A stretch of 60,786 nucleotides of DNA from Bacteroidia bacterium. Lineage in GTDB: Bacteria; Bacteroidota; Bacteroidia; UKL13-3. The stretch's first letter is position 1. Each line of letters opens with the position of its first letter. A program made the translations under genes and the position numbers. The stretch spans positions 1 through 60,786 of the forward strand of contig JAIBAK010000018.1 of NCBI GenBank assembly GCA_019695215.1, in the 5' to 3' direction. This document shows positions 1 to 9,930 of the stretch, piece after piece. The notes below the pieces were generated by a model. That model was not told where the DNA came from. It did not search any database and saw nothing but the letters and a program-made list of their open reading frames with translations.

Positions 1-59
1 TTCTCTCTTCTTAGTCGGTCGGTCTGTTTTTTCTTCATTAGTTGTTCTGCGATTTAGGC

Positions 60-67
60 AAAGGTAA
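60..67 (-). promoter_or_regulatory. possible -7 promoter box reading out of the window
   Basis: Read on the minus strand this is TACCTTTG, a perfect match to the Bacteroidota -7 box TAnnTTTG. No TTG sits at the usual 19 bp upstream, so support is the -7 box only. It would drive a gene lying to the left of position 1. Confidence 0.3.
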
Positions 68-220
68 AGTTTTTGTTTTAGCACTGTCGTTTCAAAGTTG
101 CACTGTCGTCATAGGGTTGCCGGTAACTCGTTTATTCCCGCAACTAAGTTACGAAAGTTTCGCCAAGCCTGCCAAATGCGGGGGTATTTGCGTTACGAAC
201 AGGTGTTGAGTGTACAAACA

Positions 221-253
221 GGTATAAACGTTTATACCCGTTTAAATACGGGT
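221..253. repeat. two abutting palindromes
   Basis: GGTATAAACGTTTATACC (221-238) is a perfect 18-bp palindrome. It runs directly into a second hairpin, ACCCGT to ACGGGT (236-253, loop TTAAATAT-like). The surrounding 1-300 stretch has no convincing gene: the only sizeable open frame (98-355) runs through these palindromes and the terminator. It may be an operator or a degenerate mobile-element end; nothing in the sequence decides between these. Confidence 0.5.
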
Positions 254-307
254 TTATTTCAGAAATATCGTTACGGCATTCCCTCCTCGAAATGGAGCGG
301 CAAAAAA

Positions 308-340
308 AAATCCCGTGAACTGTTGCACACGGGATTTTTC
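308..340 (-). terminator. bidirectional terminator downstream of gyrB
   Basis: The 10-bp arms AAATCCCGTG (308-317) and CACGGGATTT (328-337) pair perfectly around a 10-nt loop and are flanked by an A-run on the left and T-run on the right. On the minus strand the A-run becomes the U-tract, about 75 nt after the gyrB stop codon. Confidence 0.8.
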
Positions 341-411
341 ATTTATGAGTTATAGTTCACAAATTATAGTAGAGATGGCTATGAACTATCTTCCATGATC
401 CATGCACTCAA

Positions 412-2400
<1,989 letters not shown>

Positions 2401-2463
2401 TTAAAACATGGCCTGAACCCTTGTTTTTACAGGCGTTTTCAGTCGGTTTTTATCCACACGCAC

Positions 2464-3450
2464 TTAGCCTGTTGTGGGTATGTTTTCGGGATGCCGCAGG
2501 CTGAATAACAATTTATCAAACCATTGCGGGTAATTAATTTCAAAACGCAAGAATTCATGGGTGTAGGGGTGCTCAAAACCAAGTGTTTTAGCAATAAGTG
2601 CATGACCGGGCAAATTCTGATAAGGTTCATTGTCCCATTCGGGGAGGTCGTATCGGAAGTCGTTTAACAGCGGATGACCCAGGTGACTCATGTGGAGCCG
2701 TATCTGATGCGTACGTCCGGTTTCAAGAATACACTGCACTAATGAGGCATTTGTAAATTTCTCTAAAACCTGATAATTGGTAATGGTAATTTTTCCTTTG
2801 CGTATATCATCGGGGTACACCTGATAGCGGTAATGAGCTTCACTGTCGCGTCCGGTAAAATTTCTGATTCGGCCTGCATCCTGTGGCAGGTGACCATGAA
2901 GCAATGCATGGTACACACGCTCGGGTAGTTTTTGCTTAAATTGTTTAGTGAGTGATTTATGTGCTTTTCCCAGTTTGGCTACCACTACCAGTCCGGCTGT
3001 TCCTTTATCAATGCGGTGTACAATGCCATTGGGAATTTCTATTTTCTGATGGTTTATTTCAAAGTGGTGTTTGAGTCCGTGCAAAAGAGAATGATGATGG
3101 TTCCCAAGGCCAGGGTGCATAACTAAGCCCGCAGGTTTGTTTACCACAATTAAGGCCGCATCTTCATACACAATATCGAGGTTCATGGGCACCGGTTCAA
3201 TGCTTGCCTTCAGGGTATACGGGCTGTATAACACAATTTCGTCTCCGGGTTGGGCAATATAGTCTAGGGCAACCGGTTCTCCGTTTACGGTTATTTTACC
3301 GCGGTTAAAGTAAAAGTCGAATCGCTGAGAATTGAATTTATGTATACGAGTGCACAAAAACTGTTCAAGCGGTGCCTGAGACGGATTTTTGCCAATGCGT
3401 AATCGGTAATGTTCGTGTATGGGTTCAAGTAACTCCATGGTATTTTCCAA
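2464..3450 (-). CDS. RluA-family pseudouridine synthase
   Basis: Isomerises specific uridines in ribosomal or transfer RNA to pseudouridine. The 328-residue protein has an N-terminal S4-like RNA-binding segment (about residues 30-90, with the VNGEPV turn), then the catalytic domain. The family's catalytic aspartate lies in GIVHRIDKGTAGLVVVAK, a variant of the usual HRLDxxTSG. ETGRTHQIRLHMSHLGHPLLND is split by the usual conserved GRTHQIR motif further on. The family is RluA/RluC/RluD; which uridine is modified cannot be told from sequence. It lies about 96 bp upstream of gyrB on the same strand. A second Met at residue 5 is an alternative start. Confidence 0.92.
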   Translation of the reverse strand: MENTMELLEPIHEHYRLRIGKNPSQAPLEQFLCTRIHKFNSQRFDFYFNRGKITVNGEPVALDYIAQPGDEIVLYSPYTLKASIEPVPMNLDIVYEDAALIVVNKPAGLVMHPGLGNHHHSLLHGLKHHFEINHQKIEIPNGIVHRIDKGTAGLVVVAKLGKAHKSLTKQFKQKLPERVYHALLHGHLPQDAGRIRNFTGRDSEAHYRYQVYPDDIRKGKITITNYQVLEKFTNASLVQCILETGRTHQIRLHMSHLGHPLLNDFRYDLPEWDNEPYQNLPGHALIAKTLGFEHPYTHEFLRFEINYPQWFDKLLFSLRHPENIPTTG

Positions 3451-3516
3451 GGTGAATTTAGCGAGACAGCAGCTATTCAGTTCAGCCGCAAAAAAATGTT
3501 GATTGCAGCGACAAAG

Positions 3517-4542
3517 TTAAGCAAATAGGGGAGCTTTCAGTATCGTTTCGCTCACTTTGATTTCACCGGTGGTTATTTTGTTGTAGTTTTTAAGCTCATC
3601 ATGCAAATAATGACGCAAAGGTGACAAAGTCTGTTCGTTAAAAATGCCGCTGGCTTCAATTACCTTTTGGGCAACATTGTATTGAGGCAGCATTTTTCCG
3701 TCATCAATTTTAATGCATACGCCTGCTTTTTCCTTCAAAAACGAGAGGCAATAAATACCTTCGGCTCCGGTTTTGCCCACCACCCGGCTGCCACAGTGTT
3801 GCATCAAATCGGTGCAGTAGCGCTGTGAACCTGCCACCATAAACGGGTAACTGCTGATGGCTTTGATAACCGTATCACAGGCTTTTTTTCGTTTTTCACC
3901 AAAACGCTGTGCCGATGCCAGATTTTTATAAGCCAGTGCCTGGTTGTACACCGGAATGGAAAAAATTGGGGCCGAACAGCCATCAACTGCTATACTCATC
4001 ATTTCAGCGGGGTATTCGTACATCTCTTCGGCTACCTGCATAATGGCCTGCTGAAGGGGATGTTCGGGGTTGTTGTAGTCTTCCAGATCGGCTTTCATAA
4101 ACTTAGCCATAGCCAGAAACCCCGAGTGTTTACCCGAGCAATTGTTATGAATATGTTCCGGATTTTTATCGGCTTTGTAAAGTGATTGGATGTCTTTTTT
4201 AAGGGTGGGCAACTGTGGCCCGCAACGCAGGTAACTTTTATCCAGACCAATTTTTTGAAGAATGGATTCAGCCACCCGCACATGTTCAGCTTCGCCATTG
4301 TGAGAACCGCACATCAGGGCAATTTCTTCCAGCGTAAACCCGAAATGGTCGGCTGCTCCGGATTCGATAAGGGGAATGACCTGAAAAAATTTGAGGGCCG
4401 AACGGGGATAACAAATTTGCTGAATATCTCCTTCGGAATAAGTAACCTTTCCGCGCTCGTTCACTATACAAATCACCCCGCGGTGAAAACTCTCCAGCTC
4501 TCCGCCCCGGTATACTTCCACTAATATAGGATTTGCCTGCAT
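3517..4542 (-). CDS. R. etli-type (class 3) L-asparaginase
   Basis: Predicted cytoplasmic amidohydrolase converting asparagine to aspartate and ammonia (asparaginase II family, PF06089). I chose the start at 4542, 26 codons inside the longest frame. With that start the 341-residue protein carries Ser48 and Lys51 (in RSALKFFQ), Ser80 (CGSHNGE), and Cys135, Lys138 (NNCSGKH) and Cys189 (DGCSAP). These are the same residue numbers I recall for the two Ser-Lys tandem and zinc-ligand residues of the Rhizobium etli enzyme ReAV, which supports both family and start. Bacterial members of this family are usually inducible or constitutive asparaginases. Nothing here shows regulation. It stands alone, 66 bp downstream (in strand order, upstream) of the pseudouridine synthase. 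Confidence 0.88.
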   Translation of the reverse strand: MQANPILVEVYRGGELESFHRGVICIVNERGKVTYSEGDIQQICYPRSALKFFQVIPLIESGAADHFGFTLEEIALMCGSHNGEAEHVRVAESILQKIGLDKSYLRCGPQLPTLKKDIQSLYKADKNPEHIHNNCSGKHSGFLAMAKFMKADLEDYNNPEHPLQQAIMQVAEEMYEYPAEMMSIAVDGCSAPIFSIPVYNQALAYKNLASAQRFGEKRKKACDTVIKAISSYPFMVAGSQRYCTDLMQHCGSRVVGKTGAEGIYCLSFLKEKAGVCIKIDDGKMLPQYNVAQKVIEASGIFNEQTLSPLRHYLHDELKNYNKITTGEIKVSETILKAPLFA

Positions 4543-4725
4543 ATAGTCTCTGTTTGAATAAGGGCGCAAAGTTGAGTTTTTAAGGGGAAAAAGCAAGTGA
4601 ATTAATTGCATAAAGTCCACACAAAAAGGATTACCTGATTAAAGCATCCTAACGCGTATATTATTTAGGAGCTGAGGTAGTAATTTTCATGCAATTGGCC
4701 TAAATATTTTTATATTGCATGCATT

Positions 4726-5667
4726 ATGGAGTACTCCAATAAAGTTTGCGGATTTTTACTGCTACTTATTTGCTGTGATAGAGTTCATGCGCAACAACCT
4801 GATTTGTTAATTACAGCGCCCCCTTTAAAATCGGATACGCTAAAAGTGAAATTTATAGAGGCGAATAAAACTTTTGTCAGGTATAAGTTATGGCCTGTAG
4901 ACAGCAATTCGGTGATAATTACTGAAACGCGTTACCCTTATAGAAAGGTGGTTTTTGAAAGTGGTTCAATAGCCGCGATAAAATGTTCGCTCAAACCACT
5001 AGACTCGTCAGTGTATGATTTTAACCGCAAAAACGTTATACGGTTTAATGGTGTCAGTTGGCTACGGCCAGTGTATAATTTTTCGCTTGAGAGAAGTGTT
5101 AATCCGGGAACAGCGGTACAGGTTGGTTTTGGTTACATCAATCATGCAACAAATCTCTACCAAAATGATTGTAAGGGACAAATTTTTTGTGCCGGAGTGA
5201 AGTTTTATACCAATTGTTTGTATGGACGAAATGCTCATTTGCTAAAAGGGTTTTATCTGTCACCATCGTTATACTACATAACATATAATTATCAGGAAAC
5301 TGCTGAGTACTACATAAACTTAGGTTGGGGTAATTCAGTGGATCGTCATCAGGTTATGGATCAGTTTAGCTTGCAGGCCGGAGCTTTAATGCTGAATTTG
5401 GGCAATCAGTTTATTTTTTCAAATCTTTTTTCCGTAAACATTTATGGTGGGATAGGAATTGGTTATGTAAGCGACAGGTTGGTAAAAAGTGGGGTTCCGG
5501 CCGGGTTGAGTTCCGATTATACGATTTACCATCAAAGTCCGGTAGGTTTGCTAAGTGGCTATGGGCTGGTATCAGAACAGGGAAGTGATTTGATTAGCGT
5601 AATGGTAGGCGGAGGATTTGAAATTGGTGTTTTGATTGGACGAAAGGGTAGAGGGTTAAAAAGGTAA
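4726..5667 (+). CDS. outer-membrane-like protein, tandem family copy 1
   Basis: Not a named family. The 313-residue protein starts with a signal peptide that ends in VHAQQPDLL. It then has a domain of about 60 residues with the pattern D-LI-D-TLKVKFIEANKTFVRYKLWP, ending in a stretch like RKVVFESGSI. This N-terminal module is common in Bacteroidota surface proteins, where a small strand-rich domain precedes a barrel. The rest alternates aromatic and glycine residues (for example NLGNQFIFSNLF, YGGIGIGYVS) and ends GGGFEIGVLIGRKGRG, as expected of an outer-membrane beta-barrel. It is the first of four adjacent paralogs (4726-8564). A weak TATATTGC box lies just upstream of the ATG. Function unknown. 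Confidence 0.85.
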   Translation: MEYSNKVCGFLLLLICCDRVHAQQPDLLITAPPLKSDTLKVKFIEANKTFVRYKLWPVDSNSVIITETRYPYRKVVFESGSIAAIKCSLKPLDSSVYDFNRKNVIRFNGVSWLRPVYNFSLERSVNPGTAVQVGFGYINHATNLYQNDCKGQIFCAGVKFYTNCLYGRNAHLLKGFYLSPSLYYITYNYQETAEYYINLGWGNSVDRHQVMDQFSLQAGALMLNLGNQFIFSNLFSVNIYGGIGIGYVSDRLVKSGVPAGLSSDYTIYHQSPVGLLSGYGLVSEQGSDLISVMVGGGFEIGVLIGRKGRGLKR

Positions 5668-5672
5668 ATGGT

Positions 5673-6602
5673 ATGTTTAGATTGGGTTGTTTTGTTATTC
5701 TTCTCTTTTTAGCCCTCATAGGTGAGGTAAACGCACAGGATTTTATTATCCGAAAACGTTTGAATACAACTGATACCATAAGGGCAGTCATAATTAAGGT
5801 ATCCTCAAATTCTATCGTGTACCGTAATTGGCCTGCTTTTTCAGATGGTTCTATCAGACATATCTCAAAATCGGGAGTGATAAAAATAATTTATCAAAAC
5901 GGAGCAGTAATACGAATGGATGAAAACTCATTGAATCAGGTTAAAAAGGACAAAGAAATTTTTAGGGGTTCAACTGTATTGAAAATTGGAGTTCTTGCCC
6001 CGGCAAATTCAATGATTGCGTTTGCATGTGAGCACTTGATTGAACAGGGTAAATCTGTTGTTATCGGATTACATCTGATTGCTTACCCACCGTCAGCCGT
6101 TCTATGGGAATCACACTCAGGTATGGGTTGTGTTCTTGATTTTGGATTCAACTATTATATTAACAGGAATATCACACTTGCAGCTAGTAAACCGGTACAA
6201 GGATTTTATATAGGGCCACAGTTTTTCATGGAGTATTCCAGATTTAGTTCCGAAGTATTTGTTATAGATGTATCAAAGGGAATTTTCGGGAGTCGTTTTA
6301 CAGATCAAAGGCAATTAATGGCTGCCGGAGTAATGGCGCAGTTAGGCTATCAGAGAATGGTAAAAAGGAGGTTGGTTTTTAATATTGAAGTAGCTTCGGG
6401 TATTGGTATTGTATCTGATCAATTATTGATTAACGGTTATCCAAACCCCGGCCCCTCAACAAGTTTAACTCACGACCGTAATTACGGATTAGCCAATGGC
6501 TTTGCGGTTATATCTCCAAGTTTAGGTTCGGGTTTAAAGCCGGTGATTTCCGGTCAGTTTCAGTTTGGGTTATTACTTGGCAAAATGAAAGCATTAAACT
6601 AA
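5673..6602 (+). CDS. outer-membrane-like protein, tandem family copy 2
   Basis: Paralog of its neighbours, 309 residues, starting 5 bp after copy 1 stops, so the two are surely cotranscribed. The signal peptide ends in VNAQDFII. The N-terminal module follows the family pattern: DTIRAVIIKVSSNSIVYRNWP and then IKIIYQNGAVIRM. The predicted barrel region ends QFQFGLLLGKMKALN, matching the FxxGxLLGK close seen in all four copies. It is the most divergent of the set in the middle section, and lacks the YKLWP tryptophan context (YRNWP instead). Function unknown; predicted to sit in the outer membrane. Confidence 0.83.
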   Translation: MFRLGCFVILLFLALIGEVNAQDFIIRKRLNTTDTIRAVIIKVSSNSIVYRNWPAFSDGSIRHISKSGVIKIIYQNGAVIRMDENSLNQVKKDKEIFRGSTVLKIGVLAPANSMIAFACEHLIEQGKSVVIGLHLIAYPPSAVLWESHSGMGCVLDFGFNYYINRNITLAASKPVQGFYIGPQFFMEYSRFSSEVFVIDVSKGIFGSRFTDQRQLMAAGVMAQLGYQRMVKRRLVFNIEVASGIGIVSDQLLINGYPNPGPSTSLTHDRNYGLANGFAVISPSLGSGLKPVISGQFQFGLLLGKMKALN

Positions 6603-6612
6603 AAAGAATGCT

Positions 6613-7524
6613 ATGAGATTAGTTTACTTAGTAGCTTTTATTTTCTTAAGCTTTTATACAGCTACCGCACAGGATATAATTATTCTAAAAACCTCAGCCA
6701 ACCAAATCATTGCCCATGTGTTAAAGGCCGACCATCATGGAGTTTTATATAAGCAATATCAAGTTAAAGATAGTGTGCAGTCGTATTTTATTCCGGCCGA
6801 TAGTTTACTTAAAGTTGTATTTGCAAGTGGCAGGGAAGTGATATATTATTATACCAGAGTTCAGCAGGTTGCTAATGGGTATACCGATAAACGTTCATCC
6901 GTAAAAGTGGAGCCTTTTAGTTTGTTAAGAACGAGCTTCTCTTCCTCTTGGGACTACAAAATAAAAAAGGGTTTTGGTTTTGAAATAAGTGCCGGAATTA
7001 TTGGAGTCGGCCTGAATGTATCGGATGAGATTGATCCTTTTGGTGTTTTTATGAAAATTGGCCCCAAATTTATGATGGGTTCAAGATCCCAAATTCCAAC
7101 GGGAAGATATCGAGTCACCGGTTTTTATATTAAACCGGAGTTCATGGGGCTTACCTATCAATACCATATTTCAGCCGGGTATTCTGAAATGGCTTCACAG
7201 GGGCAATCGGGTACATTTAGGGAATACTACAGGGTGAAAGGCAAAGCTTTTATTTTAAATATTGGGTATCAGGTAAAAGATAAGTCAGGATTGGTATTTG
7301 ATTTATTTGGGGGGCTTGGATGCGGGATTAAGGGTCAGAAATTTTTACGGTCTACAGTTCCGGCTTTTACAGGTACTGTACCTGTTATGTATACTTATTC
7401 ATCCGGTGGAATTCTGCCGCATTTCGCTTTTTTTACCAAAAAGTATAATCAGTTTTTCCCTGCCTTTCAAGTGGGGTTTAAAATCGGGGTCTTGTTGGGT
7501 AAAGGAAGAAATAAATGTAAATGA
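6613..7524 (+). CDS. outer-membrane-like protein, tandem family copy 3
   Basis: Paralog, 303 residues, starting 10 bp after copy 2. The signal peptide ends in ATAQDIIIL. The module reads NQIIAHVLKADHHGVLYKQYQ followed by LKVVFASGREVIYYY. The barrel-like half contains the phrase GRYRVTGFYIKPEFMGLTYQY, which recurs in copies 1 and 4 as GFYLSPSLYYITYNY and GGYIRPELMFINYTF, and it closes with FQVGFKIGVLLGKGRNK. These shared blocks show the four genes arose by tandem duplication. Function unknown. Confidence 0.83.
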   Translation: MRLVYLVAFIFLSFYTATAQDIIILKTSANQIIAHVLKADHHGVLYKQYQVKDSVQSYFIPADSLLKVVFASGREVIYYYTRVQQVANGYTDKRSSVKVEPFSLLRTSFSSSWDYKIKKGFGFEISAGIIGVGLNVSDEIDPFGVFMKIGPKFMMGSRSQIPTGRYRVTGFYIKPEFMGLTYQYHISAGYSEMASQGQSGTFREYYRVKGKAFILNIGYQVKDKSGLVFDLFGGLGCGIKGQKFLRSTVPAFTGTVPVMYTYSSGGILPHFAFFTKKYNQFFPAFQVGFKIGVLLGKGRNKCK

Positions 7525-7688
7525 AATAATCTATAACTGTACTTCACTATTGCCTGGACTTGTTGAGGCCGCAAAATTCAGTTTTTGAGGGTAAAAAACA
7601 AGTGAATAAAATACTCATTATACTAAAACTTAATAAGGAGCGTTTGGAATTCTTTGAACTATTCTTACCTTGTATAAAATTTAACAAC

Positions 7689-8564
7689 ATGAAAACAACA
7701 AACCTGCTTCTCAAAGCACTTATTCTATCCGGGTTATTTTTATTATTTACTCCAAAAGCAAAAGCACAGGATTTAATTATCCTGAAACAAAAGTCGGATA
7801 CACTGAAAGCCCGGGTAACGGAAGTGGGCGTGGATGAAATAAAATACAAACTGTGGCCGGTAAACGAAACAGACCCGGTGATGGTGATGGAGAAGAAAAA
7901 AATCAGAAAGGTGCTATTGGAAAGCGGAACAGTACTTAACTTTTTTCTGGAGGATATGGATGATCCTAAAAATTATGTGGGGCAAAGAAAACATCTTCTT
8001 AAAATGGACATCATTTCTCCTACCTTAGGAGTATCTTCCTTTGCATATGAAAAAAGCATAAGGCCGGGCAGAAGTTATGAAGTAGGGTTGGGTATTGTGG
8101 GCTTGGGTTTTAATACCTCCGGAACCGAAATGGCCGGGGCTTTTGTGCGCACCGGATATAAATTTATCAATACACCCGATATTACCATGCGCGGAATGAG
8201 ATTTAGCCATTTGCTTAAAGGAGGGTATATCCGTCCGGAGCTTATGTTTATAAATTATACTTTCAAAAGCCAGTATTACGGGTATCCGGCCTCTTATTCT
8301 ACTTTTCGTACTACAGGGGGGGCATTGTTTATAAATTTCGGGAAGCAATATGTGTATAGCAACCGGTTTGCGGTTGATTTGTTTGCCGGACTTGGTATAG
8401 GGACTCAGCATACGGTGGCAACCTCAGGAGCGGGAGGAGGCTGGGATTTTTATTTTAACGGGATTGGTTTCGTATCAGGGATGGGCGGAGAAATAACCCC
8501 GGCTTTTCAATGCGGACTTAAAATGGGTATCCTATTAGGAAAAACAGAGGAGAAAACTAAATAG
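7689..8564 (+). CDS. outer-membrane-like protein, tandem family copy 4
   Basis: Paralog, 291 residues from the ATG at 7689. The longer frame opening at 7560 lacks a signal peptide at its start, whereas from 7689 a clear one appears, ending in AKAQDLIIL. The module DTLKARVTEVGVDEIKYKLWP is closest to the widespread Bacteroidota consensus. The barrel half ends FQCGLKMGILLGKTEEK. A 164-bp gap separates it from copy 3, so it may have its own promoter. The C-terminus overlaps the convergent TsaC-like gene by 8 bp. Confidence 0.85.
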   Translation: MKTTNLLLKALILSGLFLLFTPKAKAQDLIILKQKSDTLKARVTEVGVDEIKYKLWPVNETDPVMVMEKKKIRKVLLESGTVLNFFLEDMDDPKNYVGQRKHLLKMDIISPTLGVSSFAYEKSIRPGRSYEVGLGIVGLGFNTSGTEMAGAFVRTGYKFINTPDITMRGMRFSHLLKGGYIRPELMFINYTFKSQYYGYPASYSTFRTTGGALFINFGKQYVYSNRFAVDLFAGLGIGTQHTVATSGAGGGWDFYFNGIGFVSGMGGEITPAFQCGLKMGILLGKTEEKTK

Positions 8565-9174
8565 TTACTTCGCCTTTTCCCTCACGAATTAACAGTGCTT
8601 CTTCTCCCGTGCAGTCGATTACGGTTGAAGGGATAACACCACCCGCACCACCATCAATTACTGCGGCTACCACGTTTTCGAATTTCTCATGTATTTCTTC
8701 TGCATCGGTGAGGTAATCTTCCAGCGAGTCGCTGCTGTGTATCGAAGTTGAAACCAGCGGATGACCGAATTCTTCGAGCAACAACTGCACGATGCGGTTA
8801 TCCGGTACACGAATACCAATTTCTTTTTTCTTCGAGTTTTTAAAAATTTTAGGAACGTTGCCGTTGGCTTTAAAAATAAAAGTGTATGGCCCGGGGAGGC
8901 AACTGTTCACTAATCGGTAAATATTCCTTTCAAAATACGCAGTGTACTCCGAAATATGTTTCAGGTCTTTGCACAAAAGAGCGAAGTTGGCCTTTTCGGA
9001 TTTAATCCCTTTAATGCGGCAGATTTGTTCAATGGCTTTCAGGTTGTGGGCATCGCACGCAAAGGCATATACGGTATCGGTAGGAATAATGATGACTCCG
9101 TCTTTTTGCAGCAGTTGTACCAGCCTTGAAATCTCTCTGGGTTGCGGATTATCGGGGTGAAGGGTGATGAGCAT
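8557..9174 (-). CDS. Sua5/YciO/TsaC-family L-threonylcarbamoyladenylate synthase
   Basis: The family makes threonylcarbamoyl-AMP from threonine, bicarbonate and ATP for the t6A modification of ANN-decoding tRNAs. The 205-residue protein has the N-terminal IIIPTDTVYAFACD block (about residues 29-42), KSEKANFALLCKDL, the CLPGPYTFIFKA block and GIRVPDN. It has no C-terminal Sua5 domain. The KxR/SxN pocket is altered relative to strict TsaC, which is how the YciO subgroup looks, so tRNA modification is likely but not certain. It is convergent with outer-membrane-like copy 4. Confidence 0.85.
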   Translation of the reverse strand: MLITLHPDNPQPREISRLVQLLQKDGVIIIPTDTVYAFACDAHNLKAIEQICRIKGIKSEKANFALLCKDLKHISEYTAYFERNIYRLVNSCLPGPYTFIFKANGNVPKIFKNSKKKEIGIRVPDNRIVQLLLEEFGHPLVSTSIHSSDSLEDYLTDAEEIHEKFENVVAAVIDGGAGGVIPSTVIDCTGEEALLIREGKGEVTI

Positions 9175-9212
9175 AACGGCTGCAAAGATAAGCTATCGAT
9201 TTTACTACATCA

Positions 9213-9788
9213 CTACCTTGGAACACCAGGGGTAATGCGATAGATTAGTTCGTTCGGAGTGTAATATTTTTCCCACTGATAATTTTCTTTGACAGGGAGT
9301 TTCTTAATGTTAACATGTTTTACAGTAGGTAATCTCATAATGAAATAAAGGCTCGGAGTAAAGTCAATGTTCTTTGGATCATAATACAATTTTATCCGTA
9401 CCAGATATTCTTTTTCAGAAGGTATTTTATCCTTGGTATCTAATTCATAAAGATAATAATCAACAATGGTGTTGTTTAAAGTGTCATCCGGCAAAATATC
9501 CTGACACGAAATAGGTTCAAATTTTACGTGAAAAATATTTGTATCGGACTCATACTTTATCACAAAGGTATCGGTTGTGTATTTATCCTTTTTAAAAATG
9601 ATACTGACATGCCTGAAAGTATCTTTGGGGTATTTTTTCAATGATATTTCTGCAGTAATCTTAAAATAAGGATAGCTTTTCGGTGTGGTTATTTTTATGA
9701 TAGTAGTCTCGCTTGTGGAGCTGTCCTGGGCTAAGCAATCTGCTAAGCCATTAAAGAGTAACAAGACTAAGATTATTGATGATTTCAT
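9213..9788 (-). CDS. exported hypothetical protein
   Basis: I do not recognise a family. The 191-residue protein has a classical signal peptide (MKSSIILVLLLFNGLADCLAQ, cut just before the final residue run) and then a strand-rich, charged mature region with no transmembrane segment. No lipobox is present because the Cys lies at position -4 from the predicted cleavage site. It is likely periplasmic. It is isolated between the terminator at 9812-9845 and the TsaC-like gene. Confidence 0.7.
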   Translation of the reverse strand: MKSSIILVLLLFNGLADCLAQDSSTSETTIIKITTPKSYPYFKITAEISLKKYPKDTFRHVSIIFKKDKYTTDTFVIKYESDTNIFHVKFEPISCQDILPDDTLNNTIVDYYLYELDTKDKIPSEKEYLVRIKLYYDPKNIDFTPSLYFIMRLPTVKHVNIKKLPVKENYQWEKYYTPNELIYRITPGVPR

Positions 9789-9811
9789 TATTATGAATCA
9801 AATCTAACAAA

Positions 9812-9846
9812 AAAGCCGGCTGATTACAACCGGCTTTCTTTTTATC
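9812..9846 (-). terminator. bidirectional terminator after sucC
   Basis: Arms AAAGCCGG (9812-9819) and CCGGCTTT (9830-9837) form a perfect 8-bp stem with a 10-nt loop. Both sides carry T-rich tails on their own strands. On the minus strand it is about 90 nt past the sucC stop and before the next gene. Confidence 0.8.
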
Positions 9847-9882
9847 TGTTAAGCAAAGGATGCATAACAATGTTGAACCTCA

Positions 9883-9930
9883 AATTTTGTTTGTCACGCT
9901 GAGCGTAGTCGAAGCACGGCAAACAAAATT
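9883..9930. repeat. dispersed-type hairpin repeat abutting the sucC stop
   Basis: Perfect 11-bp inverted arms AATTTTGTTTG (9883-9893) and CAAACAAAATT (9920-9930) enclose a core containing CGCTGAGCGTAGTCGAAGC. That core is a dispersed element I know from many Bacteroidota intergenic regions. The right arm overlaps the sucC stop codon (9929-9931), so the element forms the 3' end of the sucC message. Confidence 0.6.

Noticed and set aside
98..355. Open frame of 85 codons on the plus strand
   Set aside because: It runs through two palindromes and the gyrB terminator and has no recognisable domain or ribosome-binding site.
4186..4524. Plus-strand open frame of 112 codons inside the asparaginase gene
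   Set aside because: Antisense shadow of a gene with clear family residues on the minus strand.
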